From Clostridia bacterium (GTDB lineage: Bacteria > Bacillota_A > Clostridia > Christensenellales > Aristaeellaceae), in contig JAFQOY010000118.1 in assembly GCA_017412025.1 (NCBI GenBank), positions 1-26,881 on the forward strand: a stretch of DNA of 26,881 nucleotides, written 5' to 3'. Shown here piece after piece: positions 16,590-24,255 of this stretch. The position numbers and the translations under genes are program-made. Under the pieces are notes generated by a model. That model ran no database searches. It was not told where the DNA came from and saw nothing but the letters and a program-made list of their open reading frames with translations. Position 1 is the stretch's first letter. The number at the start of each line of letters is the position of its first letter.

Positions 16590-16609
16590 AATGCTGTAAA
16601 AATTGTGAC
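16582..16609 (-). promoter_or_regulatory. weak promoter candidate for the ftsL-ftsQ operon
   Basis: Minus strand: -35 GTCACA (16604-16609), 16-base spacer, -10 TAATAT (16582-16587), each 4 of 6 to consensus. The -35 lies inside the mraZ terminator stem. A promoter is expected here because of that terminator, but this choice is uncertain. Confidence 0.35.
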
Positions 16610-16625
16610 CGGCTTAACCGGCCAC
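16598..16625 (-). terminator. terminator between mraZ and ftsL
   Basis: GTGGCCGG and CCGGTCAC on the minus strand (16618-16625 with 16605-16612, one G-T pair) close a short loop and are followed by AATTTTTA. It lies 8 bases past the mraZ stop. Confidence 0.8.
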
Positions 16626-16632
16626 AGTGTTT

Positions 16633-17085
16633 TCAGCCAGGATAATTCTGGTAAACGTAATCCGCCAGATCGCCGAAATCCTCTTCGGTTTCCTCTTCCA
16701 TCTTCGCATAAACCCCGGCGTCCCAGATTTCGATGTAGTGATTCAGCCCGACGAACACGATGTCGCGCGTCAGTCCGATTTTGCTCCTGAGCTTGGAGGG
16801 AATCAGCACACGTCCCTGCGCGTCCATGCTGTTACCGGAGAAGGAAACGCTCATCACATAGCGCTCATACTTCAGGCCCTTTACATCCATCGGGTTGATT
16901 CTGGAAAGCCGCTCCAGCTGCTTGTCCCACATCGCCTTGGGATAGATCGCCACGGCCGTCTTATTCGGGTTGATGGTGATGGTGAAATCTTCCTGAAGCG
17001 CTTCGCGGAAGGAAGCCGGGATAATCACGCGCCCTTTGCTGTCAAGCGAATGATCAAACGAACCTGAAAACGCCTGATTCGCCAT
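16633..17085 (-). CDS. mraZ: transcriptional regulator MraZ
   Basis: DNA-binding regulator at the head of most dcw clusters; 150 aa. It contains two SpoVT/AbrB-like repeats, each with the characteristic LDSKGRVIIPASFR / MDAQGRVLIPSKLR core; the family assembles into ring-shaped oligomers that bind tandem repeats. The open frame reaches 17166, but ATG 17085 is preferred: GGGAGGG lies nine bases upstream, the conserved N-terminus begins there, and the predicted promoter (17138-17166) lies inside the longer frame. The gene is followed by a terminator rather than by rsmH, so here it appears to be a single-gene unit. Three MraZ-box-like repeats in its promoter suggest self-repression. Confidence 0.96.
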   Translation of the reverse strand: MANQAFSGSFDHSLDSKGRVIIPASFREALQEDFTITINPNKTAVAIYPKAMWDKQLERLSRINPMDVKGLKYERYVMSVSFSGNSMDAQGRVLIPSKLRSKIGLTRDIVFVGLNHYIEIWDAGVYAKMEEETEEDFGDLADYVYQNYPG

Positions 17086-17135
17086 GCGCGGTATCCCTCC
17101 CTTCCAATAGCCATCCAATTCGCTCCCTTTCCTGT

Positions 17136-17162
17136 TTACTTTACACCATTTATCACCACTTT
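17136..17162 (-). promoter_or_regulatory. three MraZ-box-like repeats
   Basis: On the minus strand AAAGTGG (17156-17162), TAAATGG (17146-17152) and AAAGTAA (17136-17142) recur at exactly 10-base intervals, with 3-base gaps. This matches the AAAGTG-plus-3-base pattern described for MraZ boxes in Mollicutes. They fill the mraZ promoter spacer and touch both promoter boxes. Confidence 0.75.
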
Positions 17163-17166
17163 TCAA
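17138..17166 (-). promoter_or_regulatory. mraZ promoter
   Basis: Minus strand: -35 TTGAAA (17161-17166), 17-base spacer, -10 TAAAGT (17138-17143). The -10 is weak (4 of 6), but spacing and overlap with the MraZ boxes support it. Confidence 0.65.
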
Positions 17167-17223
17167 GCGTTTTACAGGGTTAGAAATCTTAAATCACAGA
17201 AAACAACTTAACAATTGCGTAAC

Positions 17224-17268
17224 AAAAAAGAACAGGCGCTTTGCTACCATGCAAAACTCCTGTTCTTT
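17224..17268 (-). terminator. terminator of the metallophosphoesterase gene
   Basis: AAAGAACAGG (17227-17236) pairs perfectly with CCTGTTCTTT (17259-17268); the minus strand reads into six T (17224-17229). It separates the upstream genes from the mraZ promoter region. Confidence 0.85.
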
Positions 17269-17288
17269 GTATCCAATCCGGTATAAAA

Positions 17289-18029
17289 TTACGTACCTCT
17301 TATGCTTACATCCTTCAGCTTAAAGCCGAGCGCGTCGCAGGACACCAGATCGTACTGTACGCCGTTATACATTCCGCCAAAGCCGCGCAGCACGCTCTGC
17401 GCATGCAGATGGCCGTATACGCAGCGGCTGACGCCATACTCCGTCATCAGGCGCGTAAAGGCCGTCCCCGGCTTCGCATGCTCGGGCAGCAGCGGCGGAT
17501 AGTGCATCATTGCAAACACAGGCCGCCCATCCGCGATGCGGACAGCTTCTTTCAGGGACATCTCCAGCCGCATCGCCTCGCGCTTGTACAGCTTCTCATC
17601 CTGCGTGCCGGGCGCTTTCTCCTGCTCTCCTGCTTTCGCCGTCAGAACGGACGGCGGAATCATCCATCCGCGCGTACCGCAGAACACGACGTCTCCTGCG
17701 TCAAACGCGTCGTTCTGAAGCGCAAACATGTTTTCCGGCAGATTGCTGCGCAGCTGCGTCAATGAATTCCACCAGTAATCATGGTTTCCGCGAAGAATCA
17801 GTACCCTGCCCGGAAGCGCCGCGATCTTGCGGAGATCCTCCAGCGCATGTTCAAGCTGCATCGCCCAGGAGATATCCCCCGGAATCAGCACGGTATCCCC
17901 GTCCTGCACGCGTGCGCGCCAGTCCTCGCAGATCCGCTCAAAGTGATTCTCCCAGTGAGCCCCAAAGACGTCCATCGGCTTCTTGTCCCCGCCCGGCAGA
18001 TGCAGATCGCCGATTGCAAATATGCTCAC
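17289..18029 (-). CDS. calcineurin-like metallophosphoesterase
   Basis: A 246-aa cytoplasmic metal-dependent phosphoesterase. All metal-ligand motifs are present in order: GDLHL (7-11), PGDISWAM (about 50-57), RGNHDYWWNS, MMHYPP and YGHLHAQS. The GDISW and GNHDYWW forms are characteristic of the YkuE/Icc-like family that Firmicutes keep as a stand-alone enzyme; the natural substrate is not known. The start is GTG at 18029, with GGGGTGAGG just upstream; no better ATG exists near the N-terminal motif, which begins at residue 5. It begins 39 bases after the zinc-ribbon gene and is probably co-transcribed with it, ending in a strong terminator. Confidence 0.92.
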   Translation of the reverse strand: MSIFAIGDLHLPGGDKKPMDVFGAHWENHFERICEDWRARVQDGDTVLIPGDISWAMQLEHALEDLRKIAALPGRVLILRGNHDYWWNSLTQLRSNLPENMFALQNDAFDAGDVVFCGTRGWMIPPSVLTAKAGEQEKAPGTQDEKLYKREAMRLEMSLKEAVRIADGRPVFAMMHYPPLLPEHAKPGTAFTRLMTEYGVSRCVYGHLHAQSVLRGFGGMYNGVQYDLVSCDALGFKLKDVSIRGT

Positions 18030-18068
18030 AACCTCACCCCGTCGTCACGTACCGCGCGCATGAAGCAA

Positions 18069-18470
18069 TCAGATGTCCTCGTCCTCGTCTTCGTCGTCGT
18101 CGTTCTCAGCTTCCTTGCTCTTCTCTTCTTCAAGGGAAATCTGTTCGCCGATCTCCTCCGGAATATCCTCCGGCAGGGTTTCCAGCTCAATTTCCTGCAT
18201 TTCAGAGACTTCTTCCATATCGATAGAGACGTCCGGCGTCTCCTGCTCGTCGGCAGAATCGTCCCTGAGTCCCTGCTGCTGGTTCATTTCCTTGTAGCAG
18301 ATGAGGCAGACGTCCTTGCCCGGCATCACCGGATTCTCATTGCAGATCGAGCAAAGCTCAAACGGATCTTCATGCACTTCGCCCTTCATTTCGCGCTTGC
18401 ACACAGAGCAGTACTGCTCTTCTTCCCGGATATAGTTGAGTTCACATCTCGGACACTTCACGAAGCCCAT
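18069..18470 (-). CDS. small zinc-ribbon protein with acidic C-terminus
   Basis: A 133-aa cytoplasmic protein of unknown function. Four CxxC pairs (C6/C9, C21/C24, C40/C43, C55/C58) form what look like two zinc ribbons, the first starting CPRCELNYI. The second half (about residues 65-133) is strikingly acidic and ends in a run of Asp/Glu, with no hydrophobic core, so it is probably disordered. The ATG at 18470 is eight bases after GGGAGGAT; the frame's earlier start at 18518 has no ribosome site and overlaps the predicted promoter. I do not recognise a named family beyond a generic zinc-ribbon protein. A nucleic-acid- or protein-binding adaptor would fit, but this is inference. Confidence 0.85.
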   Translation of the reverse strand: MGFVKCPRCELNYIREEEQYCSVCKREMKGEVHEDPFELCSICNENPVMPGKDVCLICYKEMNQQQGLRDDSADEQETPDVSIDMEEVSEMQEIELETLPEDIPEEIGEQISLEEEKSKEAENDDDEDEDEDI

Positions 18471-18489
18471 AGGCCATCCTCCCGATATA

Positions 18490-18518
18490 CGTATATTTCC
18501 ATGGCAGCCTTCTGCCAA
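18490..18518 (-). promoter_or_regulatory. promoter of the zinc-ribbon/phosphoesterase unit
   Basis: Minus strand: -35 TTGGCA (18513-18518), 17-base spacer, -10 TATACG (18490-18495). The -10 sits in a perfect 12-bp palindrome, ATATACGTATAT (18485-18496), and the spacer carries GGCAG/CTGCC. The palindrome may be an operator. Confidence 0.55.
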
Positions 18519-18595
18519 TATGATTGCCGATCCAGTCTCCGTCAGGTTACACTATACAGGTTCCACCGGAATGAAAACCACACAGGAGGTCCCCA

Positions 18596-19099
18596 ATGAA
18601 AACACAGATACGCACAAAAGTCACCGCAGCGGTCGTATGCGCGCTGCTGATCAGCAGCGCCGGCATCCCCCTGCCTGCAGCCGCCTCTTCGTTCGAGGCA
18701 CATTATACAACAGCTTCCCTGTCTGCGCAAGAGCACAGAGCAGGAAATCTTCTGAATTCTGATCGCTTGCGCTATTCTCTGGCGCCGCTGATCATCGATC
18801 CTGAACTTTCGCGCATCGCGCGCATCAAATCCGAAGACATGCGCGACAATCAGTATTTCGCGCATACGTCCCCCACATACGGGGACGTGCGCAATATGCT
18901 GCGTCATTTCGGCTACGCCTTTTCATCCGCCAGCGAAAACATCGCCCGCCACGCGACCATCGAAAAGGCGCAGGCCGCCTTCCTCTCCTCGCCCGGGCAC
19001 AGGAAAAACGTGCTCCATACGGGCTTTGCCAGGGTCGGCGTCGGCGTGGCGCTGGATCAAAACGGCTACGTCTATCTGACACAGATCTTCGCGCGGTAA
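18596..19099 (+). CDS. secreted CAP/SCP-domain protein (YkwD-like)
   Basis: A 167-aa exported protein with a signal peptide (cleavage likely after PAAA near residue 31) and one CAP domain (about 45-167). Family hallmarks are NLLNSDRLRYSLAPL, NQYFAHTSP, SENIARH, SSPGHRKNVL and GFARVGVGVA, ending in TQIFAR. Bacterial CAP proteins such as B. subtilis YkwD and YlbC are extracytoplasmic; their biochemical role is poorly defined. The conserved His and Glu cavity residues appear intact (FAH, SEN, PGH). Start: ATG six bases after a perfect AGGAGG. It is divergent from the zinc-ribbon gene and convergent with holA, sharing a two-way terminator. I find no clear promoter; a TATACA at 18553-18558 lacks a matching -35. 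Confidence 0.92.
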   Translation: MKTQIRTKVTAAVVCALLISSAGIPLPAAASSFEAHYTTASLSAQEHRAGNLLNSDRLRYSLAPLIIDPELSRIARIKSEDMRDNQYFAHTSPTYGDVRNMLRHFGYAFSSASENIARHATIEKAQAAFLSSPGHRKNVLHTGFARVGVGVALDQNGYVYLTQIFAR

Positions 19100-19130
19100 G
19101 GAAGGCTTCCCTCCCCGCATCGCCCATACA

Positions 19131-19165
19131 AAATCCTCCCGCATCAGTGTATGCCGGGAGGATTA
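19131..19165. terminator. two-way terminator between the CAP gene and holA
   Basis: AATCCTCCCG (19132-19141) pairs with CGGGAGGATT (19155-19164), extended by CAT/ATG, with TTTT on the minus strand and TTATT on the plus strand. It sits between convergent genes and can serve both. Confidence 0.8.
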
Positions 19166-19175
19166 TTCTGCTTGC

Positions 19176-20189
19176 TTATTCTCCGCCTGCCAGACGCATC
19201 ATCAGGCGATCCAGCGCAGCCTCCTCGCGCAGCGCGCCGCGCTTGATGTCGTAATCCGTCTGCACGCACCGCTGTACGTCCGCGCAGAGCGACTCATAAG
19301 AGCGCCTGCCCACCTGACGCGACAGGCGGGTCAGCGCAAACGGAGGGATGCCCAGCGCCTTGGCCATCTGCCCCTGCGGCATGCGCTCCTTCTGCATGGC
19401 GCACAGATGCATCATCTGCCTGTAATGCCTTGTGATCATCGCCAGTATGCCGATGCGCTTTTCGCCCTGGGAAAGCAGCACCGCCAGCAGCTCAAAGGCC
19501 TCTCTCACCTTAGCCGCAGAGAGCGCGTCCACCATCGCAAAGATGGTGCATTCCGCCGTGTGCGTCGCAATGGCGTCAATATCCCGCTCCGTGATCTTCT
19601 CCCTGTCGCCCGCATAGGCCGAGAGCTTCAGCAGCTCGCCGCTGAGCAGCGTCAGGTCGCGCCCGCTGGTGAAGGCAAGCGCCTCGCAGGCACGGGCGTC
19701 CATCTTCTTGCCGAGCGGACGCAGCTGCTGCGCAATCCAGCGGCTGAGCTGCGCGTCGTCAAGCGTCTCAAACGACACGGCCCCCGGCATCGCCGCAAGC
19801 GCCTTGGTCAGCTTCTTGCGCTTGTCAATCGCATCGTCCACGTCAAACAGGAGGCATGTGGTCTGCGGCACGCGGCGGATGTAGTCCTCCAGCAGCGCGC
19901 TCTCCTGCTCCCCGCCCTTTTCCTTTCCGCTGGTCAGCAGCGCACAGTCCCGCACGATGATCAGCCTGTAATCGCTCATCATCGGCAGCGTCTCGCAGCT
20001 TTCTATGATCGCCTGCGCGGACGGCGCGCTCATCACCGTTTTGTTCACGCTTTCAAGACCCGGCGTCAGGATCTTCTTTTCAAGCGCGGCAATGGCGCTC
20101 TTTTTGATATAGGCCTCCGGACCGTAAAAGAGATAGACGCTGCGCACCGTTCCCGCCTTCAGCTCGTCAAAAAACGTCCACTGATCCAT
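19176..20189 (-). CDS. holA: DNA polymerase III subunit delta
   Basis: Clamp-loader subunit that opens the sliding clamp during DNA replication; 337 aa, normal for the family. The N-terminal AAA+-like domain begins with VYLFYGPEAYIKKSAI, the pseudo-P-loop region, followed by LIIVRDCALL and CLLFDVDDAIDKRKKL. The middle part has DARACEALAFTSGRDLTLLSGELLKL, and the C-terminal collar contains FAMVDAL and the ITRHYRQM region. The ATG is one base past the stop of the GerMN lipoprotein gene and lacks a strong ribosome site (only GGTGGTGA), so translation is probably coupled. In most Firmicutes holA sits near comEC and rpsT; neither is beside it here. Confidence 0.95.
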   Translation of the reverse strand: MDQWTFFDELKAGTVRSVYLFYGPEAYIKKSAIAALEKKILTPGLESVNKTVMSAPSAQAIIESCETLPMMSDYRLIIVRDCALLTSGKEKGGEQESALLEDYIRRVPQTTCLLFDVDDAIDKRKKLTKALAAMPGAVSFETLDDAQLSRWIAQQLRPLGKKMDARACEALAFTSGRDLTLLSGELLKLSAYAGDREKITERDIDAIATHTAECTIFAMVDALSAAKVREAFELLAVLLSQGEKRIGILAMITRHYRQMMHLCAMQKERMPQGQMAKALGIPPFALTRLSRQVGRRSYESLCADVQRCVQTDYDIKRGALREEAALDRLMMRLAGGE

Positions 20190-20190
20190 C

Positions 20191-21699
20191 TCAGTTCACC
20201 ACCATTCCGGGATTGCGCGTGAATGCGCCGCGCATCTCCAGTCCACCCGCAAGCGACTGCCGCTGCTCGCCGTCAAAGAAGAACACCACACGCTGAACAT
20301 CCATATCCTCCGTCAGCGTGTTGACCATAGCGTAAATGGCCGCGCGCTCATAGCGATGGGAGAGCGAGGAAACCGCCCTGGCAAAATTGCCCGAGAGGTT
20401 GACGGCAATCGCATCGCCGCCTACATGAACAGCCAGAATATCCGATTCCTGAAGCCCCTGCGGCAAAGAAAAGCGCTCCTCCTCCTGCGAGATATCCATC
20501 AGGCCCAGCAGGCGCGTCCGCGGATCGCCTGCGCGTTCCTGCGGCAGAATATGCAGCACGCGCTCCAGTCCGTCATCCTTCATCGTATAGAGCCTGGCGG
20601 GCGCGCCGACATAACCCACGAAGTCCGACCGCATGGCCAGCGCCTGCGCAAACACGATGGATCGTCCATCCGGCGTCTCCTCCTGATAGAGCATGGAAAC
20701 CGGCAGTGAATCGATCGTCACGCGCAGCCCCTCCACACCCGGAACAAACCCCATCAGCGTATCGGTAAGCATAGCCATGTATATGCCGCGCGTCAGCCCC
20801 GCGTCCTTCAGCGCTCGGTCAAGGCTGCCGTCGAGCCGGAGTTCAATCGCCACATATCCATCCTCCGTGCGGATGATTTCCGGCATCTCCTCAATAAAAT
20901 CCATCGGCGCGGGCACGGCGGCGCAGGAGAGCGCATTGTTGGAGCCCTTGCCGATTTCTCCCAGCAGCGTATACAGATACTCAATCGGCGCCACCTGCGC
21001 ATAGCGCACGCTGCGCACTTCAGGAAGGATCATCGCGCCGTCCGCAGACGGGAAATACATCGTGGTCAGGAGCGTAACGCCCTCGTCGTTCTGGCGCTGA
21101 TCATAGAGGCGGTTATACCGGTCTCTCGCCGCCAGATCGTTGATCCGAGAAAACGTGCCGACAGGCAGCGTAGCGCCCAGATCAAGTCCCTCCTCGCGTC
21201 CTCCGACCAGCACATTGACATAGGAAATCTGCGAAAATTCCGTCAGCGTCAGTGAAATCGCCATGCGCACGGCAAAGAGCGTCTCCTGAGAGAGGGTTCT
21301 GGTATACGCCGGCAGATCGACTGTCGCCACGCCGCCGGATATCTCCATAAACCGTTCGCTTCTTCCCGCGCCCAGATCCGGCCAGAATACGCCCGTATCC
21401 GTTTCTGCCGGTCCTGCCAGCAATGCGTCCAGCGCCGCCTCCGCCCGGTTTTCCCCCGCCTTTACGCATATCTCCCGCGTGACCGGCACGAGCTCCGACG
21501 CATCCTCGCTGAGGAAAAAAAGCGTTGCCAGCATCTTCGTCTCGTCCGCGCCGTCTGTCTCGGGCGCAGAAACGCCGGCGTCAATCTCCACTCCGGAAAG
21601 ATCCGCCATCTCCCGCTCTTCAATCTGCGCGCTGCAGCCGCTGAGCATGCACAGCGCCAGCAGCAGCACCGCCGCCTTCATTGCAAGTTGTCTTTTCAT
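20191..21699 (-). CDS. GerMN-domain lipoprotein
   Basis: A 502-aa exported lipoprotein: the lipobox LSGC places the modified Cys at about residue 22. At least two, perhaps three, GerMN-type modules follow (about 55-185, 205-330 degenerate, and 400-495). Each has strands ending in a VNVLVGGREEGL- or VQRVVFFFDGEQRQSL-like segment, typical of the spore-germination GerM fold. GerMN domains are extracytoplasmic and thought to bind peptidoglycan or protein partners; no catalysis is known. It lies 23 bases after a second GerMN gene and downstream of a two-component pair, echoing the actinobacterial LpqB lipoprotein that modulates the MtrB kinase. Role as a sensor partner is inference. The GerMN assignment is by pattern, not by search. 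Confidence 0.82.
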   Translation of the reverse strand: MKRQLAMKAAVLLLALCMLSGCSAQIEEREMADLSGVEIDAGVSAPETDGADETKMLATLFFLSEDASELVPVTREICVKAGENRAEAALDALLAGPAETDTGVFWPDLGAGRSERFMEISGGVATVDLPAYTRTLSQETLFAVRMAISLTLTEFSQISYVNVLVGGREEGLDLGATLPVGTFSRINDLAARDRYNRLYDQRQNDEGVTLLTTMYFPSADGAMILPEVRSVRYAQVAPIEYLYTLLGEIGKGSNNALSCAAVPAPMDFIEEMPEIIRTEDGYVAIELRLDGSLDRALKDAGLTRGIYMAMLTDTLMGFVPGVEGLRVTIDSLPVSMLYQEETPDGRSIVFAQALAMRSDFVGYVGAPARLYTMKDDGLERVLHILPQERAGDPRTRLLGLMDISQEEERFSLPQGLQESDILAVHVGGDAIAVNLSGNFARAVSSLSHRYERAAIYAMVNTLTEDMDVQRVVFFFDGEQRQSLAGGLEMRGAFTRNPGMVVN

Positions 21700-21722
21700 T
21701 CAGGTCACCCGTCTGCTCCCTG

Positions 21723-22739
21723 TCAGTCCCTGATCATCAGCGACAGCAGAACCTCTTCCGCAATCGTCCAGTTATCCTGCGTCCTTACCAGCGGCACGGA
21801 TTCCCGGATAATCTGCGCGTCTCCGCCCTCTCCGGAGCGGATCTGCGCGTCCACCACCACGGTGGCCGTCCTGCCGTCAATGGAGACTGTACCGCCGCTG
21901 GCGCTGTAATCAAGCAGCGAAATCCCCATTTCGTTCATCTTCGATTCAAACGCGCTCTGCGTGGGCAATTCGTCCTCTCCGCCCGGCGCGAGCAGCGCAT
22001 GCATGAGCGCATAATCCCTTTCCATCCACGCGTCAAGGATCATCTTCATCGTCCGCCCAGGCGTCAGCATCACGCTCTCGTCGCGCGTGCTGGCCGCCAG
22101 CACCAGCGACGCATCGCTGGTATAGGGATCAAAGTACGCCATCGGAATGCGCTGGGGAATGTCGTCGTCGCCGTCGGCTATATACATCTGTACGCGCTGA
22201 TAACGTCCCCCCTCCGTCAGGGCAAGGACAATGGACTGCACCGCCAGCCGCCTGCGCAGCGCCGCCTCCTCCTGCCAGGCGAATGAGTCCTCCCAGTCTG
22301 CCGGAGCGCCGTCCGGCCTGCCCAGAAACCCGCGCGACAGCGTGACAAACGCCGTCGTCGCCTCGCCCGAAACGGAGATGATCTCCGTCCCCTGAGGGAA
22401 CAGGCCGTTCAGCCGTCCATGCGTCACGGCAGGCCCGTCAATCAGGCGCTGCACGATGCTTCTGGCCACGGTCTCCTCCCGGCGGATATCAAGCTGCGCG
22501 CGCTGTGCGCCCAGCAGATTCGTGCCCGCAAAGCGGAAATACAGCGTGACGTCAAGCATATCCGTCGTGTCATGGCTGCCGATCTGCTCCGAAAAAGCCG
22601 CCTGGGTTTTCTCCTGTACGGCCTGCGGTCCCCTGCCAAGCATATCCTGCGCCTTTTCAAGCAGCTGCGCACGGATGTGCGGCTCTGCCGCCGCAATAAA
22701 CGCGAGCGTCAGCGCCACACAGACGATCAGCTTTTTCAC
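21723..22739 (-). CDS. membrane-anchored GerMN-domain protein
   Basis: A 338-aa extracytoplasmic protein. It opens with VKKLIVCVALTLAFIAAAEP, a signal anchor without a lipobox. One GerMN module (about residues 65-195: DVTLYFRFAGTNLL to VQMYIADG) is followed by a C-terminal alpha/beta domain (about 225-338) with the look of NTF2-like or DUF4878-type extracytoplasmic domains. The frame opens at ATG 22763, but that codon has no ribosome site. GTG 22739 lies nine bases after GGGAGG and starts the signal sequence directly, so I choose it. It lies 40 bases after the histidine kinase and 23 before the GerMN lipoprotein, in the same operon. Function is inferred only from domain and context: a partner of the upstream sensor kinase. 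Confidence 0.8.
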   Translation of the reverse strand: MKKLIVCVALTLAFIAAAEPHIRAQLLEKAQDMLGRGPQAVQEKTQAAFSEQIGSHDTTDMLDVTLYFRFAGTNLLGAQRAQLDIRREETVARSIVQRLIDGPAVTHGRLNGLFPQGTEIISVSGEATTAFVTLSRGFLGRPDGAPADWEDSFAWQEEAALRRRLAVQSIVLALTEGGRYQRVQMYIADGDDDIPQRIPMAYFDPYTSDASLVLAASTRDESVMLTPGRTMKMILDAWMERDYALMHALLAPGGEDELPTQSAFESKMNEMGISLLDYSASGGTVSIDGRTATVVVDAQIRSGEGGDAQIIRESVPLVRTQDNWTIAEEVLLSLMIRD

Positions 22740-22779
22740 AGGAAACCACCTCCCTTTTCTCATGTTTCTCAGATTTTCC

Positions 22780-24255
22780 TCATTTGACCGGAAGCTGCAC
22801 GGTAAACGTCGTGCCCTTTCCCTTTTCGGACTGGACCGTCACCGAACCGGCATGAAGCCTTACAATCTGCTGCACAATGGAAAGGCCCAGGCCTGTTCCG
22901 CCCGTGTCGCGCGAGCGCGCCTTGTCCACCCGGTAGAAACGGTCAAACACATGCGGCAGATCCTCCGGCGGAATGCCCACGCCCGTATCGGCGATTTCCA
23001 GCACCGCATCGCGCCCCATCCGCCGGAGCGAAACCGTGATCTTTCCGCCGTCCGGCGTATACTTGATGGCATTCTCGATGATGTTGTAGCAGACCTGCGC
23101 AAGCTTGCCCGGATCTGCAAACATCTCGCAGCCGTCGGAAATCCTGGCGACGATCTCCTGTCCGCGCTTTTTCGCCAGCGGCGAAAGCCGCGTGACCGTC
23201 TCGCGCACCGTATCGGAAAAGACCATCATCTCCCTGCGCAGGCGCAGCTTATGGCTGTCGATGTGCACCAGCGTCAGCAGATCGCCGACGACGGAAGAAA
23301 GCCTGTCAATCTCCTTGTTGATATCCCCCAGGAACTCCTGCCGCAGCTGAGGATCCATATCCTCCTGATAGATCATCGATTCCACAAGGATCTTGATCGT
23401 CGCCAGCGGCGTCTTCAGCTCATGGGATGCGTTGGAAACAAACTGATTGCGCGCCTCCTCCAGGTTGTGCACCTGCTCGCTCATCTGGTTGAACGCCGCG
23501 GCCAGCTGCGCCATCTCTCCCCTGCCGGGCACATGGACGCGGTGACGGTAATCGCCCTTGCTCATGCGCTCAATACCGGCGGAAAGCTCCGCCACAGGCC
23601 GCGTCACCACGCGGGAGAGGAGAATGGACATCACCAGCACAGCCAGCAGCGCAATGAGGAACACGCCCATCATCTGATCCCGCATGGAGATCAGGGAATC
23701 CGCCGTATCCTGAACAGAACGGATCAGCACCAGCGCGCCGCGGCGGCTGCCGTCCACCTGCAGCGCGGAGGCAAAGCAGCCCACCCATATGCGGCTGACG
23801 TCTCTGCCCGTGATCGGATCCAGCACGGAAGCCGCCTGCCGCTCTTCCCCGCCGTCAAGCAGATGGAAGCCGTAGTCGCTCTCCCGTTCCCCCTCAAGCA
23901 GCGTATGCACCTCCGCAAGCGCAAGACGCGTGCCGCAGCGCTCGTCAAACGTATCGTACTGCACCTTTCCGTCCATATCCACGACCAAAAGGCGGCCGCC
24001 GCCTGTGCGGGCCGCCAGCAGAAGGCGCTGATAAAACGCATCCGCCGATTCCCTGCCGATCTGCTCGCCCAGCGTGCTGGAAAGCTGCGATACGCTGGTC
24101 ATGGCCGTGCGGATCGTATCATCAAAAAGAGAATCGCCTACCAGGCGAATCGTCGACGCTGCAACCAGATAAAACGACAGGCCGATGACGAGCAGGAAGG
24201 CGATCAGTATTTTGGTTCTTACAGAGTAGAACGGGTTAATCCTTGTCCGTGAAAT
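22780..24255 (-). CDS. sensor histidine kinase (ATT start proposed)
   Basis: Membrane histidine kinase paired with the upstream regulator. Read from the first ATG (24102) it is 440 aa and has only one membrane helix, leaving an extracellular sensor domain without its N-terminal anchor. The same frame stays open upstream and encodes a basic start and a perfect helix (NPFYSVRTKILIAFLLVIG, then LSFYLVAAST). No ATG, GTG or TTG occurs there. ATT at 24255 has GGGGAG nine bases upstream and gives 491 aa; a second ATT lies at 24240. In the long form: helix 1 at 16-33, sensor domain about 40-195, helix 2 at 197-215, HAMP to about 270, H-box SHELKTP with His278, N-box NIIENAIKYTP, G-boxes DTGVGIPPEDL and GGTGLGLSIV. 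The N-terminus overlaps the regulator gene by 20 bases. Confidence 0.88.
   Translation of the reverse strand: MSRTRINPFYSVRTKILIAFLLVIGLSFYLVAASTIRLVGDSLFDDTIRTAMTSVSQLSSTLGEQIGRESADAFYQRLLLAARTGGGRLLVVDMDGKVQYDTFDERCGTRLALAEVHTLLEGERESDYGFHLLDGGEERQAASVLDPITGRDVSRIWVGCFASALQVDGSRRGALVLIRSVQDTADSLISMRDQMMGVFLIALLAVLVMSILLSRVVTRPVAELSAGIERMSKGDYRHRVHVPGRGEMAQLAAAFNQMSEQVHNLEEARNQFVSNASHELKTPLATIKILVESMIYQEDMDPQLRQEFLGDINKEIDRLSSVVGDLLTLVHIDSHKLRLRREMMVFSDTVRETVTRLSPLAKKRGQEIVARISDGCEMFADPGKLAQVCYNIIENAIKYTPDGGKITVSLRRMGRDAVLEIADTGVGIPPEDLPHVFDRFYRVDKARSRDTGGTGLGLSIVQQIVRLHAGSVTVQSEKGKGTTFTVQLPVK

Noticed and set aside
22456..24252. 598-codon plus-strand open frame opposite the histidine kinase and GerMN gene
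   Set aside because: It lies antisense to genes with clear motifs; its low-complexity Arg/His/Leu content marks it as a shadow.
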